From Desulfomonilaceae bacterium (lineage in GTDB: Bacteria > Desulfobacterota > Desulfomonilia > Desulfomonilales > Desulfomonilaceae): DNA of 62,811 nucleotides. Where the stretch lies: NCBI GenBank assembly GCA_041662605.1, contig JBAZSD010000026.1, forward strand, positions 1 through 62,811, read 5' to 3'. The position numbers and the translations under genes were made by a program. Positions 51,441 through 60,282 of this stretch are shown here, piece after piece. Each line of letters opens with the position of its first letter. Position 1 is the first letter of the stretch. The notes under the pieces were generated by a model. That model had not been told where the DNA came from and did not search any database. It saw nothing but the letters and a program-made list of their open reading frames with translations.

Positions 51441-52772
51441 CTATTCGTCAATTCCCCGTTGTTTGTTATTTTCCCACATGCTCCGCTGATTTGGGACTGG
51501 GCCAGTAGTTGGAGGAGAAAAAATTTCCTTTAGCGTACCCCAGAAACCTCCAGAACTCTCCTGTTGTGGTTGAGCTTGAGGTTGAATTTGCAGAGGGGTG
51601 GCTTGACCGGGAGGAATAGCCGAAGGAGCCATTTGAGACGCAGCGGTATTAACTCCAGGGGAGGTCGGATAGCTCGGTTGGGTCTGACCCGGGCTGTAGC
51701 TAGCGGCGGGCATGCTCTGAGGATAGTTGGGCTGAGTCTGCGCCGCCTGTGGGTACTGCATAGCCTGTTGAGGAATCGTTTGTGGCTGGGAAGCGAGAGC
51801 GGGCTGACCTCCCTGATTTTGCCTCGCTGCATCCTGGGCGACACCCATCAGGTCATAGTATCTCTGTTGGGCTGTTCTCAAACCTTCATAAGCCTCGCCC
51901 ACCGCCTTTTTGTGATATTCGTTCTGCAGTTCTTTCTGTTTCTGCTCCTGTTCCTTCAATTTTTGCTGAGCCGCCACGTACATTTGTTGTGTTTGCTGAA
52001 GCTCTTGCATGGCGGTTTGTTGCTGGGCGGCTAGTTCCGCTGCTCGTTGCCGCGCTACAGCTCTATCATAGGCCTTTTGTTGAGCCGCTTGTACCGAAGG
52101 ATCGGATCCGTAAGGTGGGGGAGTCTCCTGGTTAACCGGTGGTTGCTGTTGCTGGCCATACCCAGGTTGTCCATAGGCCTGTTGCCCGTATTGCTGTTGT
52201 TGTTGAGGATAGCTCGGATACTGTCCGGCGCTCTGTTGAGGTTGCTGCTGTCCGTAGTAATTTTGCTGAGGTTGGTTGGCGCTAATGGCCGCCGACCTTT
52301 GTTTCTTTGAAGATTTCTTGCCATGGCTCGCCTGCTGTTGAACATTCGGCGCAGGCGCCTGGTAGGTTTGATAAGAAGGAGCTGCCGCTCCTGGCTGATA
52401 TCCCTGCTGCTGGGAGGCGCCGTAATAGTCCTGAGGGTTATAATACATTCCTGATTGACTGGTAACTTGAGGCGACGTCGCGTCGCTGGCCGGATTGGCA
52501 GGATAGTAGCTAGTTACCGGCGCGGAATTTCCGTATGCGCCGGTGACTGAATAATAACCGCCCTCACGTTGAAGATTATCCAAATAATTGTTCCAATAGG
52601 GATAATACGCCTGCGGCATCGGGGCATTTTGCCCACTGTCTCCGGATTGCATTAATGAAGATGTGTTGTAGTCGTAATTAGCTTGAGCGTGGGCCGATTG
52701 CAACGACCAACTGGCCATCAAAAAAGCTAGACTGAAGGTCCCTGTCACAATAACCCGTATTTTATTCCGCAT
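51441..52772 (-). CDS. Exported Gln/Pro/Tyr-rich low-complexity protein
   Basis: From ATG 52772 (AGGAG before it) this 443-residue protein has a clear signal peptide (VIVTGTFSLAFLMASWSLQSAHAQ). A long Gln, Pro, Tyr, Gly, Ser-rich region follows (YYGQQQPQQSAGQYPSYPQQQQQYG). A central helical, Gln/Ala/Lys-rich coiled coil (about 240-300, QQKLKEQEQKQKELQNEYHKKAVGEAYEGL) comes next, then more low-complexity sequence and a short folded-looking tail (GGFWGTLKEIFSPP). The earlier in-frame start at 52877 has no support. It resembles disordered, prion-like or surface-matrix proteins. No function is known. Confidence 0.85.
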   Translation of the reverse strand: MRNKIRVIVTGTFSLAFLMASWSLQSAHAQANYDYNTSSLMQSGDSGQNAPMPQAYYPYWNNYLDNLQREGGYYSVTGAYGNSAPVTSYYPANPASDATSPQVTSQSGMYYNPQDYYGASQQQGYQPGAAAPSYQTYQAPAPNVQQQASHGKKSSKKQRSAAISANQPQQNYYGQQQPQQSAGQYPSYPQQQQQYGQQAYGQPGYGQQQQPPVNQETPPPYGSDPSVQAAQQKAYDRAVARQRAAELAAQQQTAMQELQQTQQMYVAAQQKLKEQEQKQKELQNEYHKKAVGEAYEGLRTAQQRYYDLMGVAQDAARQNQGGQPALASQPQTIPQQAMQYPQAAQTQPNYPQSMPAASYSPGQTQPSYPTSPGVNTAASQMAPSAIPPGQATPLQIQPQAQPQQESSGGFWGTLKEIFSPPTTGPVPNQRSMWENNKQRGIDE

Positions 52773-53005
52773 GACGCTTCTCCTTTCGGAACAGGCGAAA
52801 GATATCAACTCAGAACGATGGATAGTCATCGAGTTGGAGGAGCTTGAATTGATCAATCCCCTGCATGAAACCACCAAGATCTTGACACTCTTATTATACT
52901 TTCTTTTGTTAGAAAATCAAATCAAAAAAGGTTCCAATACAGATTAAACCCATATAATGTCAACCAGATGTTAATAAAAATTAATAAAATAAATTAAAAA
53001 TATCG

Positions 53006-53269
53006 CTACTTAATCACCTTGAAAAGGCTCTTGGAAGGCTTAAAAGGGGTTTTGGGGCCATTGCCTTTGATTCTATCATTAAAAATCTTGTTCTTAACTC
53101 TTACGGAACTTATCATAAAGTATACTATTATTGAACGCTCCCAATCCTTAGAGGCCGAGAAATCGGCGACCTTTTTCAAATACTTTTCCTGAAGAGAGGC
53201 GAGGGAAGCCTCGTCTATGTCTAGTATCCTATCCGCCAGTCCCAACAAAACATCCTCGATATTCACCAT
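53006..53269 (-). CDS. Small hypothetical protein
   Basis: This 87-residue protein begins MVNIEDVLLGLADRILDIDEASL, is helical in the first half and strongly basic in the last 25 residues (KNKIFNDRIKGNGPKTPFKPSKSLFKVIK). GGAGG precedes ATG 53269 (or the adjacent GTG 53266). The shape resembles UPF-type nucleoid or ribosome-associated small proteins, but I recognise no family. Confidence 0.6.
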   Translation of the reverse strand: MVNIEDVLLGLADRILDIDEASLASLQEKYLKKVADFSASKDWERSIIVYFMISSVRVKNKIFNDRIKGNGPKTPFKPSKSLFKVIK

Positions 53270-53390
53270 AGGCCTCCGAAATTTTACGCCCACAAATATT
53301 CTATCACTACCAGCAATTTGAATCCATCAACCTCTGGGTACACAGGAATCATTTTCCGGAACTGCAGTTTCTCCAAATCCGCTGAATGTT

Positions 53391-53930
53391 TCAACCCGTA
53401 GAACCGCCAGTTGTCTTCATGGCGGATCCAACTTTAACTCCGGCGTCAAGAGCTTTAATATTATAGTTGCGTACAGACTCGCGAGGGTCTTGTGAAAGTC
53501 TTGCTCGGATGTCTTCGACCGAAACCTCCAGATTTCCCAAGAAGGCCGAGAAGCCTAGCAAAACAACGTTTTCGAGTTGTATCCTCCCAATGGAGCGCGC
53601 TATCCGAGCCGCATCTACCCTAAATAGACCAGACTCAGAAGCGACTGGGGAATTCTCAAAAACGACCCCACCCTCTTTGAGAAATTGGCGGTTATTTCCG
53701 GTTTCCAGCATATCCATAGACAGCAAGTAATCAGCGTGGCCCCATCTAACCAGCGGAGACGAAAAAGAGCCGATTTTCAAATGGCTGTTTATAGATCCCC
53801 CCCTAACAGCCATGCCATGTGTCTCAGAAGAAATGACGTCAAGTCCCTTGCGTGTCGCTATGTCGCCGAGTAATCTGGTCAGGAATACGATGCCCTGACC
53901 ACCCCGTCCACAAAGAATCATCTGAATCAT
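53391..53930 (-). CDS. iorB: Indolepyruvate ferredoxin oxidoreductase, beta subunit
   Basis: From ATG 53930 this 179-residue protein reads MIQMILCGRGGQGIVFLTRLLGD, with THGMAVRGGSINSHLKIG, the gamma-type domain of 2-oxoacid oxidoreductases. It starts two bases after the iorA stop. An earlier start would overlap iorA by up to 37 bases. It forms the IorAB complex that converts arylpyruvates to arylacetyl-CoA with reduction of ferredoxin. Confidence 0.9.
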   Translation of the reverse strand: MIQMILCGRGGQGIVFLTRLLGDIATRKGLDVISSETHGMAVRGGSINSHLKIGSFSSPLVRWGHADYLLSMDMLETGNNRQFLKEGGVVFENSPVASESGLFRVDAARIARSIGRIQLENVVLLGFSAFLGNLEVSVEDIRARLSQDPRESVRNYNIKALDAGVKVGSAMKTTGGSTG

Positions 53931-53932
53931 GT

Positions 53933-55771
53933 TTATATTCCCCATACCGAAATTGCTTTTGAGGGACAAACTTCAACGCAGAAACCACACCCTGCGCATA
54001 AGTCAGGGTCAATCCGAACGTTCTTGTTTTGTTTCACAAAACTGATCGCTGGGCATTCAAGATCCCGAACACATGTCATACATTTGTCGCAATTTTCTCC
54101 AACTTGGAACTTGGTTTTCGACACTGCGGCATTTTTCGAACGGATACAGGGACGACGAGTAATTACTACTGAAACACCAGCTTTCTTCTCGTGAGAAAAC
54201 GATTTTGCCGCTTTCAACGTGTTCTCAAGGGCATGATAGTCATATGGATCAACCGCCTCTAGAAATTCGACGCCGCATCCTCTAATCAATCTTTCCATAT
54301 CTATCGGAACAGCCTTCGACCCGTCGGCCGTTAAAGCGGTGGCTGGGGTAGGCTGTCCCCCAGTCATGGCTGTGATATTGTTGTCCATGAGAACAAGCAC
54401 GAAATTGGCGCCTGTGTGCACGGCGTTTATCAGGGCCGGGACTCCGGCGTGAAAAAAGGTGGAGTCCCCTATAGTGGCTACCACTAATTCACCATCTTGT
54501 CCTTGTTTGGCTGCCTGGGCGAATCCGCAAGCCATTCCTATGGAAGCCCCCATACAGAGGCATGTGTCAACCGCTCCGAGGTTTACCCCCAGCGTATAGC
54601 AACCGATATCTCCAGCGTAAATTGCGCCATTAAATAGTTTTTTGATCATGAAAAAAGCTGGTCTATGGGGACAGCCCGCGCAAAGAGAGGGTCGTCTCAC
54701 TTTGAGGTTTGGGGCCTCAAAATCTTTTGGTTTGAGCCCAACAAATCCGGAGATGATCCTCTCAACAGCCTCTGGATCAAGCTCTCCCTGTCGTGGGACG
54801 GCGCCGGACATTCTACCCTTGACCTTGGTCCGATTGCCTATCTGTAATTCCATAACCGGATATGTCTCCTCCACAATGAGAGTCTCTGTTTTAGAGTCCA
54901 CAAGGGACTGCAACGCAGAGTGATTCGCCGGATAAGGCAGGTCCACCTTATATACGGACAGTCCACTCATCTTAGCCTCTGACGAAACGACATCCCTCAC
55001 GTGGGAGGATACGGAGCCGCTTGTTATAACTATTCTTGAAGATTGGGAATCGCCGGCGATTAGTTTGGGGAGAGCGAAAATTTCCGTAGAGCTTATAGTC
55101 TCAATCTTCCGATTCAGTTCCCCATGTAGCGCTAATCTAAATTTCGGGGTTGCGGCCCATCGAGTCCAATTCTTTTCAAATGCCCCGATATTAATCTGGC
55201 TCCGTGGATGTGAAATCGTAACGTTTTGTCTTGCGTGGCAGACTCGCAAGCATGGTCGCAACATGACGGGAACCTGATATTTTTCAGATAGGTCAAAGGC
55301 TTTAATGGTCATTTCCAACGCTTCAGCGGGTGACCCAGGATCGAACACAGGAACCTTCGCGAACCAAGAGAAAAAACGACTATCCTGTTCAGTCTGACTC
55401 GAATGAGGTCCGGGATCATCAGCTACAATTATTACTAGTCCACCGCGAATGCCTAGATACGCAGCGCTTGTAAATGGGTCGGAAGCGACATTCAATCCCA
55501 CCATCTTCATAGCGACTGCGCATCGTTTGCCAGCGAGAGACCCTCCATAAGCCACTTCAAAAGCGACCTTTTCGTTGATAGACCACTCCAGGTATATGGA
55601 ACTTTTTAGTTCCGTTTTCCACCTGACCAGTGATTCCATAATCTCTGATGATGGTGTTCCGGGGTAAGCGGTAGCCAAAGAGCATCCAGATTCTATGACG
55701 CCCCTTGCTATGGCCTCGTTGCCCATAAGGAACCTATTCAAGACGGCTGATTCGTTTTTTGCGTCGCTCAT
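53933..55771 (-). CDS. iorA: Indolepyruvate ferredoxin oxidoreductase, alpha subunit
   Basis: This 612-residue protein has the pyrimidine-binding region (GNEAIARGVIESGCSLATAYPGTPSSEI), the TPP domain (SLCAGCPHRPAFFMIKKLF; GDIGCYTLG; DSTFFHAGVPALINAVHTGANFVLVLMDNN) and C-terminal ferredoxin clusters (CDKCMTCVRDLECPA; CAGCGFCVEVCPSKAI). The first C-terminal cluster motif is slightly irregular, as is common in IorA. It is involved in aromatic amino acid or arylacetate metabolism. It is cotranscribed with iorB and is the third oxidoreductase of this superfamily in the window. Confidence 0.95.
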   Translation of the reverse strand: MSDAKNESAVLNRFLMGNEAIARGVIESGCSLATAYPGTPSSEIMESLVRWKTELKSSIYLEWSINEKVAFEVAYGGSLAGKRCAVAMKMVGLNVASDPFTSAAYLGIRGGLVIIVADDPGPHSSQTEQDSRFFSWFAKVPVFDPGSPAEALEMTIKAFDLSEKYQVPVMLRPCLRVCHARQNVTISHPRSQINIGAFEKNWTRWAATPKFRLALHGELNRKIETISSTEIFALPKLIAGDSQSSRIVITSGSVSSHVRDVVSSEAKMSGLSVYKVDLPYPANHSALQSLVDSKTETLIVEETYPVMELQIGNRTKVKGRMSGAVPRQGELDPEAVERIISGFVGLKPKDFEAPNLKVRRPSLCAGCPHRPAFFMIKKLFNGAIYAGDIGCYTLGVNLGAVDTCLCMGASIGMACGFAQAAKQGQDGELVVATIGDSTFFHAGVPALINAVHTGANFVLVLMDNNITAMTGGQPTPATALTADGSKAVPIDMERLIRGCGVEFLEAVDPYDYHALENTLKAAKSFSHEKKAGVSVVITRRPCIRSKNAAVSKTKFQVGENCDKCMTCVRDLECPAISFVKQNKNVRIDPDLCAGCGFCVEVCPSKAISVWGI

Positions 55772-55868
55772 TTAGAACTTCCTGTTTTAGCGCTGATTTG
55801 AAAAAAGATTGTTCCACCAACATAATATCATAAATACCAAGTGTTCAAGTCTTTCAGGGGAGGGGATC

Positions 55869-56150
55869 ATGAAAACCTTATTGAAAGTTGTTGTGATCAC
55901 GATTGTTGGCTTGTGTTTTGTAAGTGAGGCCCCTGCTCAGGGAGGCAGAACGATTTATGTGGTATGCGGAAAATTTGTGGCCGAGAAGAACTGCCACAAG
56001 CGATCGGATTATTTTCGTACGCGGTCTGAAGATGAAGCTAAAACTAAATGTGGCAAAAAAGGATACAGTGAAGCCAATTATTTTGGAACCTTTGGTTCGA
56101 TGACTAGATGGATGTTAGGTCATTGCGCCTGCGACGATGATGTTGATTAG
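55869..56150 (+). CDS. Small exported Cys-containing protein
   Basis: This 93-residue protein starts at ATG 55869 (GGGGAGGGG before it) with a signal peptide (LLKVVVITIVGLCFVSEAPAQ). The mature part of about 70 residues has five Cys (VVCGK, KNCHK, TKCGKKG, HCACDDD) and many basic residues. The pattern suggests disulfides in the periplasm. I recognise no family. It lies between iorA and a PIG-L gene, on the opposite strand to both. Confidence 0.6.
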   Translation: MKTLLKVVVITIVGLCFVSEAPAQGGRTIYVVCGKFVAEKNCHKRSDYFRTRSEDEAKTKCGKKGYSEANYFGTFGSMTRWMLGHCACDDDVD

Positions 56151-56168
56151 AGTGGCTGTGAATAGCCC

Positions 56169-56990
56169 TTAATCGGAACTATCCTGATCGAAAGTCTGAA
56201 ATGTTCGGGTTCTTTTTACTGATTGCGAAAAATCACTAAAGCGGATCTTCATGAAGGAATTGAACCATCTTTCATAATTAAGCTTTCCCACGTGAGGTGG
56301 TAACGAGTGATCCCGAGTTTTGGGACATTTACGATAGGGCTCGCCCTGTGTAATTAACTTCTTCCTTGATCTAGCCAAAAAAGCCGGAGCCATGTACATC
56401 CACTGGCTTGAATAGACCCTCATTATGCTAAATTTGCAATCAACCTCTGACGAATCAAGAGGTATAAATAGGGTTGCCGGGCCGCCTGAAGGGAAAGCGT
56501 TTATTCTCCACCGCCAGGACCAAAACGGTCCTGTTCCATTGTAAAGAGGAAACTCAAAAATAGGAAAATCCAACATTGATCTAAATCTCGACTCGTAGAC
56601 AATAAAATTCGCAGCGTCGTGATCTGGGTGTCCTCCTTCAAAAGCCGTAACAAAAACATTGTCTGGTTTGAATCTAACGAATACCTCTTTTAAGGCCACC
56701 GCTGCCGAGTCCAGAGATCGCATTAGCCCTAGATCCGCGAATCGTAGCAGCTCACAGCGGTTTTTCTTGAGGCCCAAAATTGACGCTGCTGATCTCAATT
56801 CAGCCTCTCTACGTTCCTGCCCCCCCAGAAACCCGCCGCTGGTAAGCCAAACACCCAATACTTCGGAGCCTGTTGAGATTAATCTGCGCATTAAGCCCGA
56901 AATAAAAACATCATCGTCCGGATGAGCGAACACGAACGCGCTTCGCTTCAATTTGTCTTCATGGTTGAATCCAGTGTGGTCCAAGAGCAA
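56169..56990 (-). CDS. PIG-L family deacetylase
   Basis: This roughly 273-residue protein carries the PIG-L/LmbE zinc site AHPDDDVF near residue 23 and GGHPDHDAANFIVY in the middle. The family removes acetyl groups from N-acetylglucosaminyl conjugates (bacillithiol, mycothiol, glycolipids). The acceptor is unknown here. The start is TTG 56990 or, better placed for AGGAGAG, TTG 56984. Confidence 0.85.
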   Translation of the reverse strand: MLLDHTGFNHEDKLKRSAFVFAHPDDDVFISGLMRRLISTGSEVLGVWLTSGGFLGGQERREAELRSAASILGLKKNRCELLRFADLGLMRSLDSAAVALKEVFVRFKPDNVFVTAFEGGHPDHDAANFIVYESRFRSMLDFPIFEFPLYNGTGPFWSWRWRINAFPSGGPATLFIPLDSSEVDCKFSIMRVYSSQWMYMAPAFLARSRKKLITQGEPYRKCPKTRDHSLPPHVGKLNYERWFNSFMKIRFSDFSQSVKRTRTFQTFDQDSSD

Positions 56991-57174
56991 CTCTCCTTCT
57001 CTGTTTTAAATGGTCAAGACGGATCAGCGCGTTCGATCTGCGCCGTAAAATGTCTCCTTGAATTATATATTCAGCGTACCGCCACAACAAAAGGGAAATA
57101 AATGCGCTTACGTTGACACTGCGCCAAGCAGCTACTATAAAATGTCTGGAACTATAGTAACCACAGGAGTAATC

Positions 57175-58164
57175 ATGCGCTTCCCGGAATATAGACCAAG
57201 ACGGCTGAGAAAAAATGAGGCATTTCGAAGGATGATCCGCGAAACCTCTCTCGATGTTTCTAACTTTATCCTTCCCCTCTTTGTGGTCGAAGGAAAGGGG
57301 ATAAAAAACCCCTTGGTGTCAATGCCGGGACATTTTCAATTTTCTCCGGACACCTTGGTAAAGGAAGCTCGTCTAATTGCGGAAAGTGGAATTCCTGCGG
57401 TAATTCTTTTCGGAATACCGTCTCGAAAAGACGCTGTCGGGTCACAGGCCTACGCTCGCGAAGGAATAACCCAAAAAGCCATCAGGAGTTTAAAAGACGC
57501 AATTCCGGAATTGATGGTAATAACTGATGTATGCTTGTGTGAATACACGGATCATGGGCACTGTGGAATCATTTCCAACCATGATGTCGACAATGATCCC
57601 ACGTTGGATATTCTTGCCAAGGTTTCGATTTCTCATGTTCAGGCGGGCGCGGATATGGTCGCTCCCAGTGACATGATGGACGGTAGGGTTTCAGCCATTA
57701 GAGAGGCTTTGGATGAGTCTGGCTACGAATCTGTCCCCATTATGGCCTACTCCGCCAAGTACTGCTCAGCTTTTTATGGCCCTTTCAGGGACGCGGCCCA
57801 GTCCGCTCCCCAGTTTGGCGATCGCAAGTCCTATCAGATGGACCCGGCCAATTCTGACGAGGCGCTGCGAGAGGTCGAGTTGGATATAGATGAAGGAGCC
57901 GACATTGTCATGGTAAAACCTGCCCTGTCATATCTCGACATAATCTGGCGAGTAAAGACATCCTTTAACAGGCCAGTCGCAGCGTACAATGTCAGCGGCG
58001 AGTACTCTATGCTCAAAGCCGCCGCTCAAAACGGTTGGGTCGACGAGAAAAGATGTATGTTGGAAATATTGACTTCAATAAAGAGGGCAGGCGCTGACCT
58101 CATAATAACATATCACGCTCTCGAAGCGGCCAGGGCTCTTCAGGGCGGCCCATTTAAGAGGTAA
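57175..58164 (+). CDS. hemB: Delta-aminolevulinic acid dehydratase (porphobilinogen synthase)
   Basis: From ATG 57175 (after GGAG) this 329-residue protein begins MRFPEYRPRRLRKNEAFRRM. It shows the zinc Cys triad (DVCLCEYTDHGHCG), the first Schiff-base Lys (YSAKYCSAFYGPFRDA) and the second (VMVKPALSYLDI). It condenses two ALA molecules. An upstream in-frame ATG at 57058 would add 39 unrelated residues. It is cotranscribed with ahbD, three bases on, so early and last steps of heme synthesis sit together. Confidence 0.96.
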   Translation: MRFPEYRPRRLRKNEAFRRMIRETSLDVSNFILPLFVVEGKGIKNPLVSMPGHFQFSPDTLVKEARLIAESGIPAVILFGIPSRKDAVGSQAYAREGITQKAIRSLKDAIPELMVITDVCLCEYTDHGHCGIISNHDVDNDPTLDILAKVSISHVQAGADMVAPSDMMDGRVSAIREALDESGYESVPIMAYSAKYCSAFYGPFRDAAQSAPQFGDRKSYQMDPANSDEALREVELDIDEGADIVMVKPALSYLDIIWRVKTSFNRPVAAYNVSGEYSMLKAAAQNGWVDEKRCMLEILTSIKRAGADLIITYHALEAARALQGGPFKR

Positions 58165-58167
58165 AAT

Positions 58168-59241
58168 TTGCGCCCTTTTACGTTAAGACTGGTAGCGTGG
58201 GAGATGACAAGGCAGTGCAACCTCAAGTGCGTGCACTGTCGAGCTGGAGCCTCAGACGTAATTGATTCCAACGAGCTTACCTTCAGCGAAAGCATAAAAC
58301 TGATAGAAGGGGTTAGGGAGCAAGGCACGCCGATACTTATTATGACCGGGGGCGAACCTTTGCTTCGGAAAGACTTTTTTCAATTAGCGGACCATGCCAT
58401 AAAAACAGGCTTGAGAGCCGTTCTGGCTACTAATGGCGCGCTGGTGTCACGCGAAATGGCTGGAGAAGTCGCTAAGGTGGGAATTCCAAGAGCGAGTGTA
58501 AGTCTTGATGGTCCTACGGCAAAAGATCATGATAAGTTTCGTGGTGTCCCTGGGGCGTTCGAAGCTTCTTTAAATGGAATCGAAATGCTAAGGTCCGCTG
58601 GGGTAGGCGTACAAATCAACACAACTCTGACAAGGCGAAACCGACATCAACTCTCTGAGATGATCAAGCTGGCGGAAGAACTTCACGCTTCAGCATTCCA
58701 TGTTTTTCTGCTCGTACCGACCGGTCGCGCTCGAGACCTGTCCGGTGAGGAGATGGGCCCTGAAGAATATGAACAAACTCTCCTCGAATTCTATCAAATC
58801 GGCAGAAAGACCAAGCTGGAAACAAAAGCTACGTGCGCACCGCAATATTATAGAATATTGAGACAACAAGCCGCCCGGGAGGGGATCGAAGTCAGCGAGA
58901 ATACATTTGGACTCAACGCTCAAACCAGAGGCTGCCTCGGAGGATTATCGTTTGCCTTTGTTTCGCATGTGGGTGATGTTCAACCGTGCGGCTATTTTGA
59001 TGATAAGGCTGGCTCGATCAGGGAAAATAGTTTTAGTCACATCTGGTTGGAATCGGAATTGTTTAAGGAGTTGAGGAATTTTAGACTGCTTGAAGGCAAA
59101 TGTGGCAAATGTGATTACATTCGCTTTTGCGGAGGGTGTCGGGCTAGAGCTTACGAACGGACCGGACGGCGGATGGCAGAGGAGCCATACTGCGCTTATC
59201 AGCCTTCGGCGTTTACTAAAAATGGGAGTGGTTCATGCTAA
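58168..59241 (+). CDS. ahbD: Heme b synthase AhbD (radical SAM/SPASM)
   Basis: This 357-residue protein has the radical SAM motif TRQCNLKCVHCRAGAS, LIMTGGEPLLR, SVSLDGPTAKDHDKFRG, the family segment HVFLLVPTGRARDL and CAPQYYRILRQ, and a C-terminal SPASM region (RGCLGG; VQPCGYFDD; CGKCDYIRFCGGCRARAY; YCAYQP). These match AhbD, which decarboxylates iron-coproporphyrin III to heme b. AhbC is related, but the middle segments favour AhbD. Translation starts at TTG 58168 after AGAGG. It overlaps the MBL gene by 7 bases. Confidence 0.88.
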   Translation: MRPFTLRLVAWEMTRQCNLKCVHCRAGASDVIDSNELTFSESIKLIEGVREQGTPILIMTGGEPLLRKDFFQLADHAIKTGLRAVLATNGALVSREMAGEVAKVGIPRASVSLDGPTAKDHDKFRGVPGAFEASLNGIEMLRSAGVGVQINTTLTRRNRHQLSEMIKLAEELHASAFHVFLLVPTGRARDLSGEEMGPEEYEQTLLEFYQIGRKTKLETKATCAPQYYRILRQQAAREGIEVSENTFGLNAQTRGCLGGLSFAFVSHVGDVQPCGYFDDKAGSIRENSFSHIWLESELFKELRNFRLLEGKCGKCDYIRFCGGCRARAYERTGRRMAEEPYCAYQPSAFTKNGSGSC

Positions 59242-59864
59242 TAGAACAAATTCAAATTGGTGGTTTTGAAATCTTTTGTTACGTGCTTGGCGACGAAAAA
59301 ACTGGAATTGGAATAGTTGTAGATCCAGGAGGCGCTGCGGGTCCGATTCTTAATAGAGCCAATGGAAAAGGGATAAAGCAAATAACTCACATTGTAAATA
59401 CACATAGTCACGTTGACCATGTCTCGGGCAATAAAGAAGCTCAAGAAGCTACCTCCGCCGCTATTGCAATTCATGAACTGGACGCTGCGGATCTGACTCA
59501 CCCCAATTTAGGCATGCTCGCAATGTTTGGAGCTGAGCCTTCACCTCCACCATCGATACTGCTTAAAGACAATGACATAATAGCGTTTGGAAATGAGTCG
59601 GTCAGAGTAATTCATACTCCAGGTCATACTCTTGGGGGAATATGCCTTTATTTTGATGGTCATGTCATTACCGGGGACACTCTTTTTGTCGGGGGCATCG
59701 GTAGAACCGATCTTCCCGGAGGGTCTTACGAGACACTCCGCAAGTCTATCAAGGAACGGCTCTTTACTCTACCGGACGAAACAATCGTGCTTCCAGGGCA
59801 TAATTACGGGACCACGCCGACTTCGACCATAGCAAGAGAGAAAAAAGAGAACGTCTTTGTCTAA
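59235..59864 (+). CDS. MBL-fold metallo-hydrolase, glyoxalase II-like
   Basis: This 209-residue protein has the metal motif THSHVDHVSG (HxHxDH), VIHTPGHTLGGICLYF, VITGDTLFVGGIGRTDLPGGS and LPGHNYG. These are typical of the small hydroxyacylglutathione hydrolase-like group that hydrolyses thioesters or persulfides. Its start overlaps ahbD, so it is part of the hemB operon. A heme-related role is not established. Confidence 0.88.
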   Translation: MLIEQIQIGGFEIFCYVLGDEKTGIGIVVDPGGAAGPILNRANGKGIKQITHIVNTHSHVDHVSGNKEAQEATSAAIAIHELDAADLTHPNLGMLAMFGAEPSPPPSILLKDNDIIAFGNESVRVIHTPGHTLGGICLYFDGHVITGDTLFVGGIGRTDLPGGSYETLRKSIKERLFTLPDETIVLPGHNYGTTPTSTIAREKKENVFV

Positions 59865-59888
59865 TTGTACAGATGTTTTTTGTTGACA

Positions 59889-60105
59889 CTTGAGGAACGG
59901 TTGCCAAATTTCCCGACGTCCGCCTTCTTTGATCTCACGAACGAGGTCAACCATGTTACTAATAGGATTGATTAATTTCGTAGCGGTTTTACCCACATGC
60001 TCGGCATGACAACAATCACTCCCGCCTGTTGATGGTAATCCCAATTGCATACACGGCTTGGCAGCGAGAGCGATCTGCCGGTTGAAATGCTTTTTCCGAA
60101 ATTGT
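59889..60105 (-). pseudogene. C-terminal remnant of a PHP-domain hydrolase
   Basis: On the minus strand a stretch reads NRQIALAAKPCMQLGLPST, then GGSDCCHAEHVGKTATKL and SNMVDLVREIKEGG. This closely follows the end of PHP-domain phosphoesterases (usually GLPSTGGSDCH...HVGK...DLVREIKEG), including the metal-site Asp-x-His, but with an extra Cys between Asp and His. Upstream, the matching frame has no recognisable PHP sequence or ribosome site. Downstream it runs antisense into the MBL gene. I read it as a decayed fragment. Confidence 0.5.
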
Positions 60106-60282
60106 GACGTGTTCCGGGAGATTAATGCGTAAATGCGAAAATGGTATTGAGTGGGAAGATCGTTTCTCAATCGTGAGAAATATACTGAGAAACTTCGGGA
60201 AATCATTAGAATACGCCAGGAAAAGCGAGAAAGAGTATTAAGCTTACTTTGTGAAAAATAAGTCACCGAGGTTTATGTACAA

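Noticed and set aside
57058..57174. 39-residue N-terminal extension of HemB
   Set aside because: HemB proteins begin at the MRFPEYRPRR segment, which has its own ribosome site.
59769..60266. 165-codon minus-strand frame as an intact gene
   Set aside because: Only the middle matches PHP proteins. The ends run antisense into the MBL gene or lack similarity, so it is listed as a remnant.
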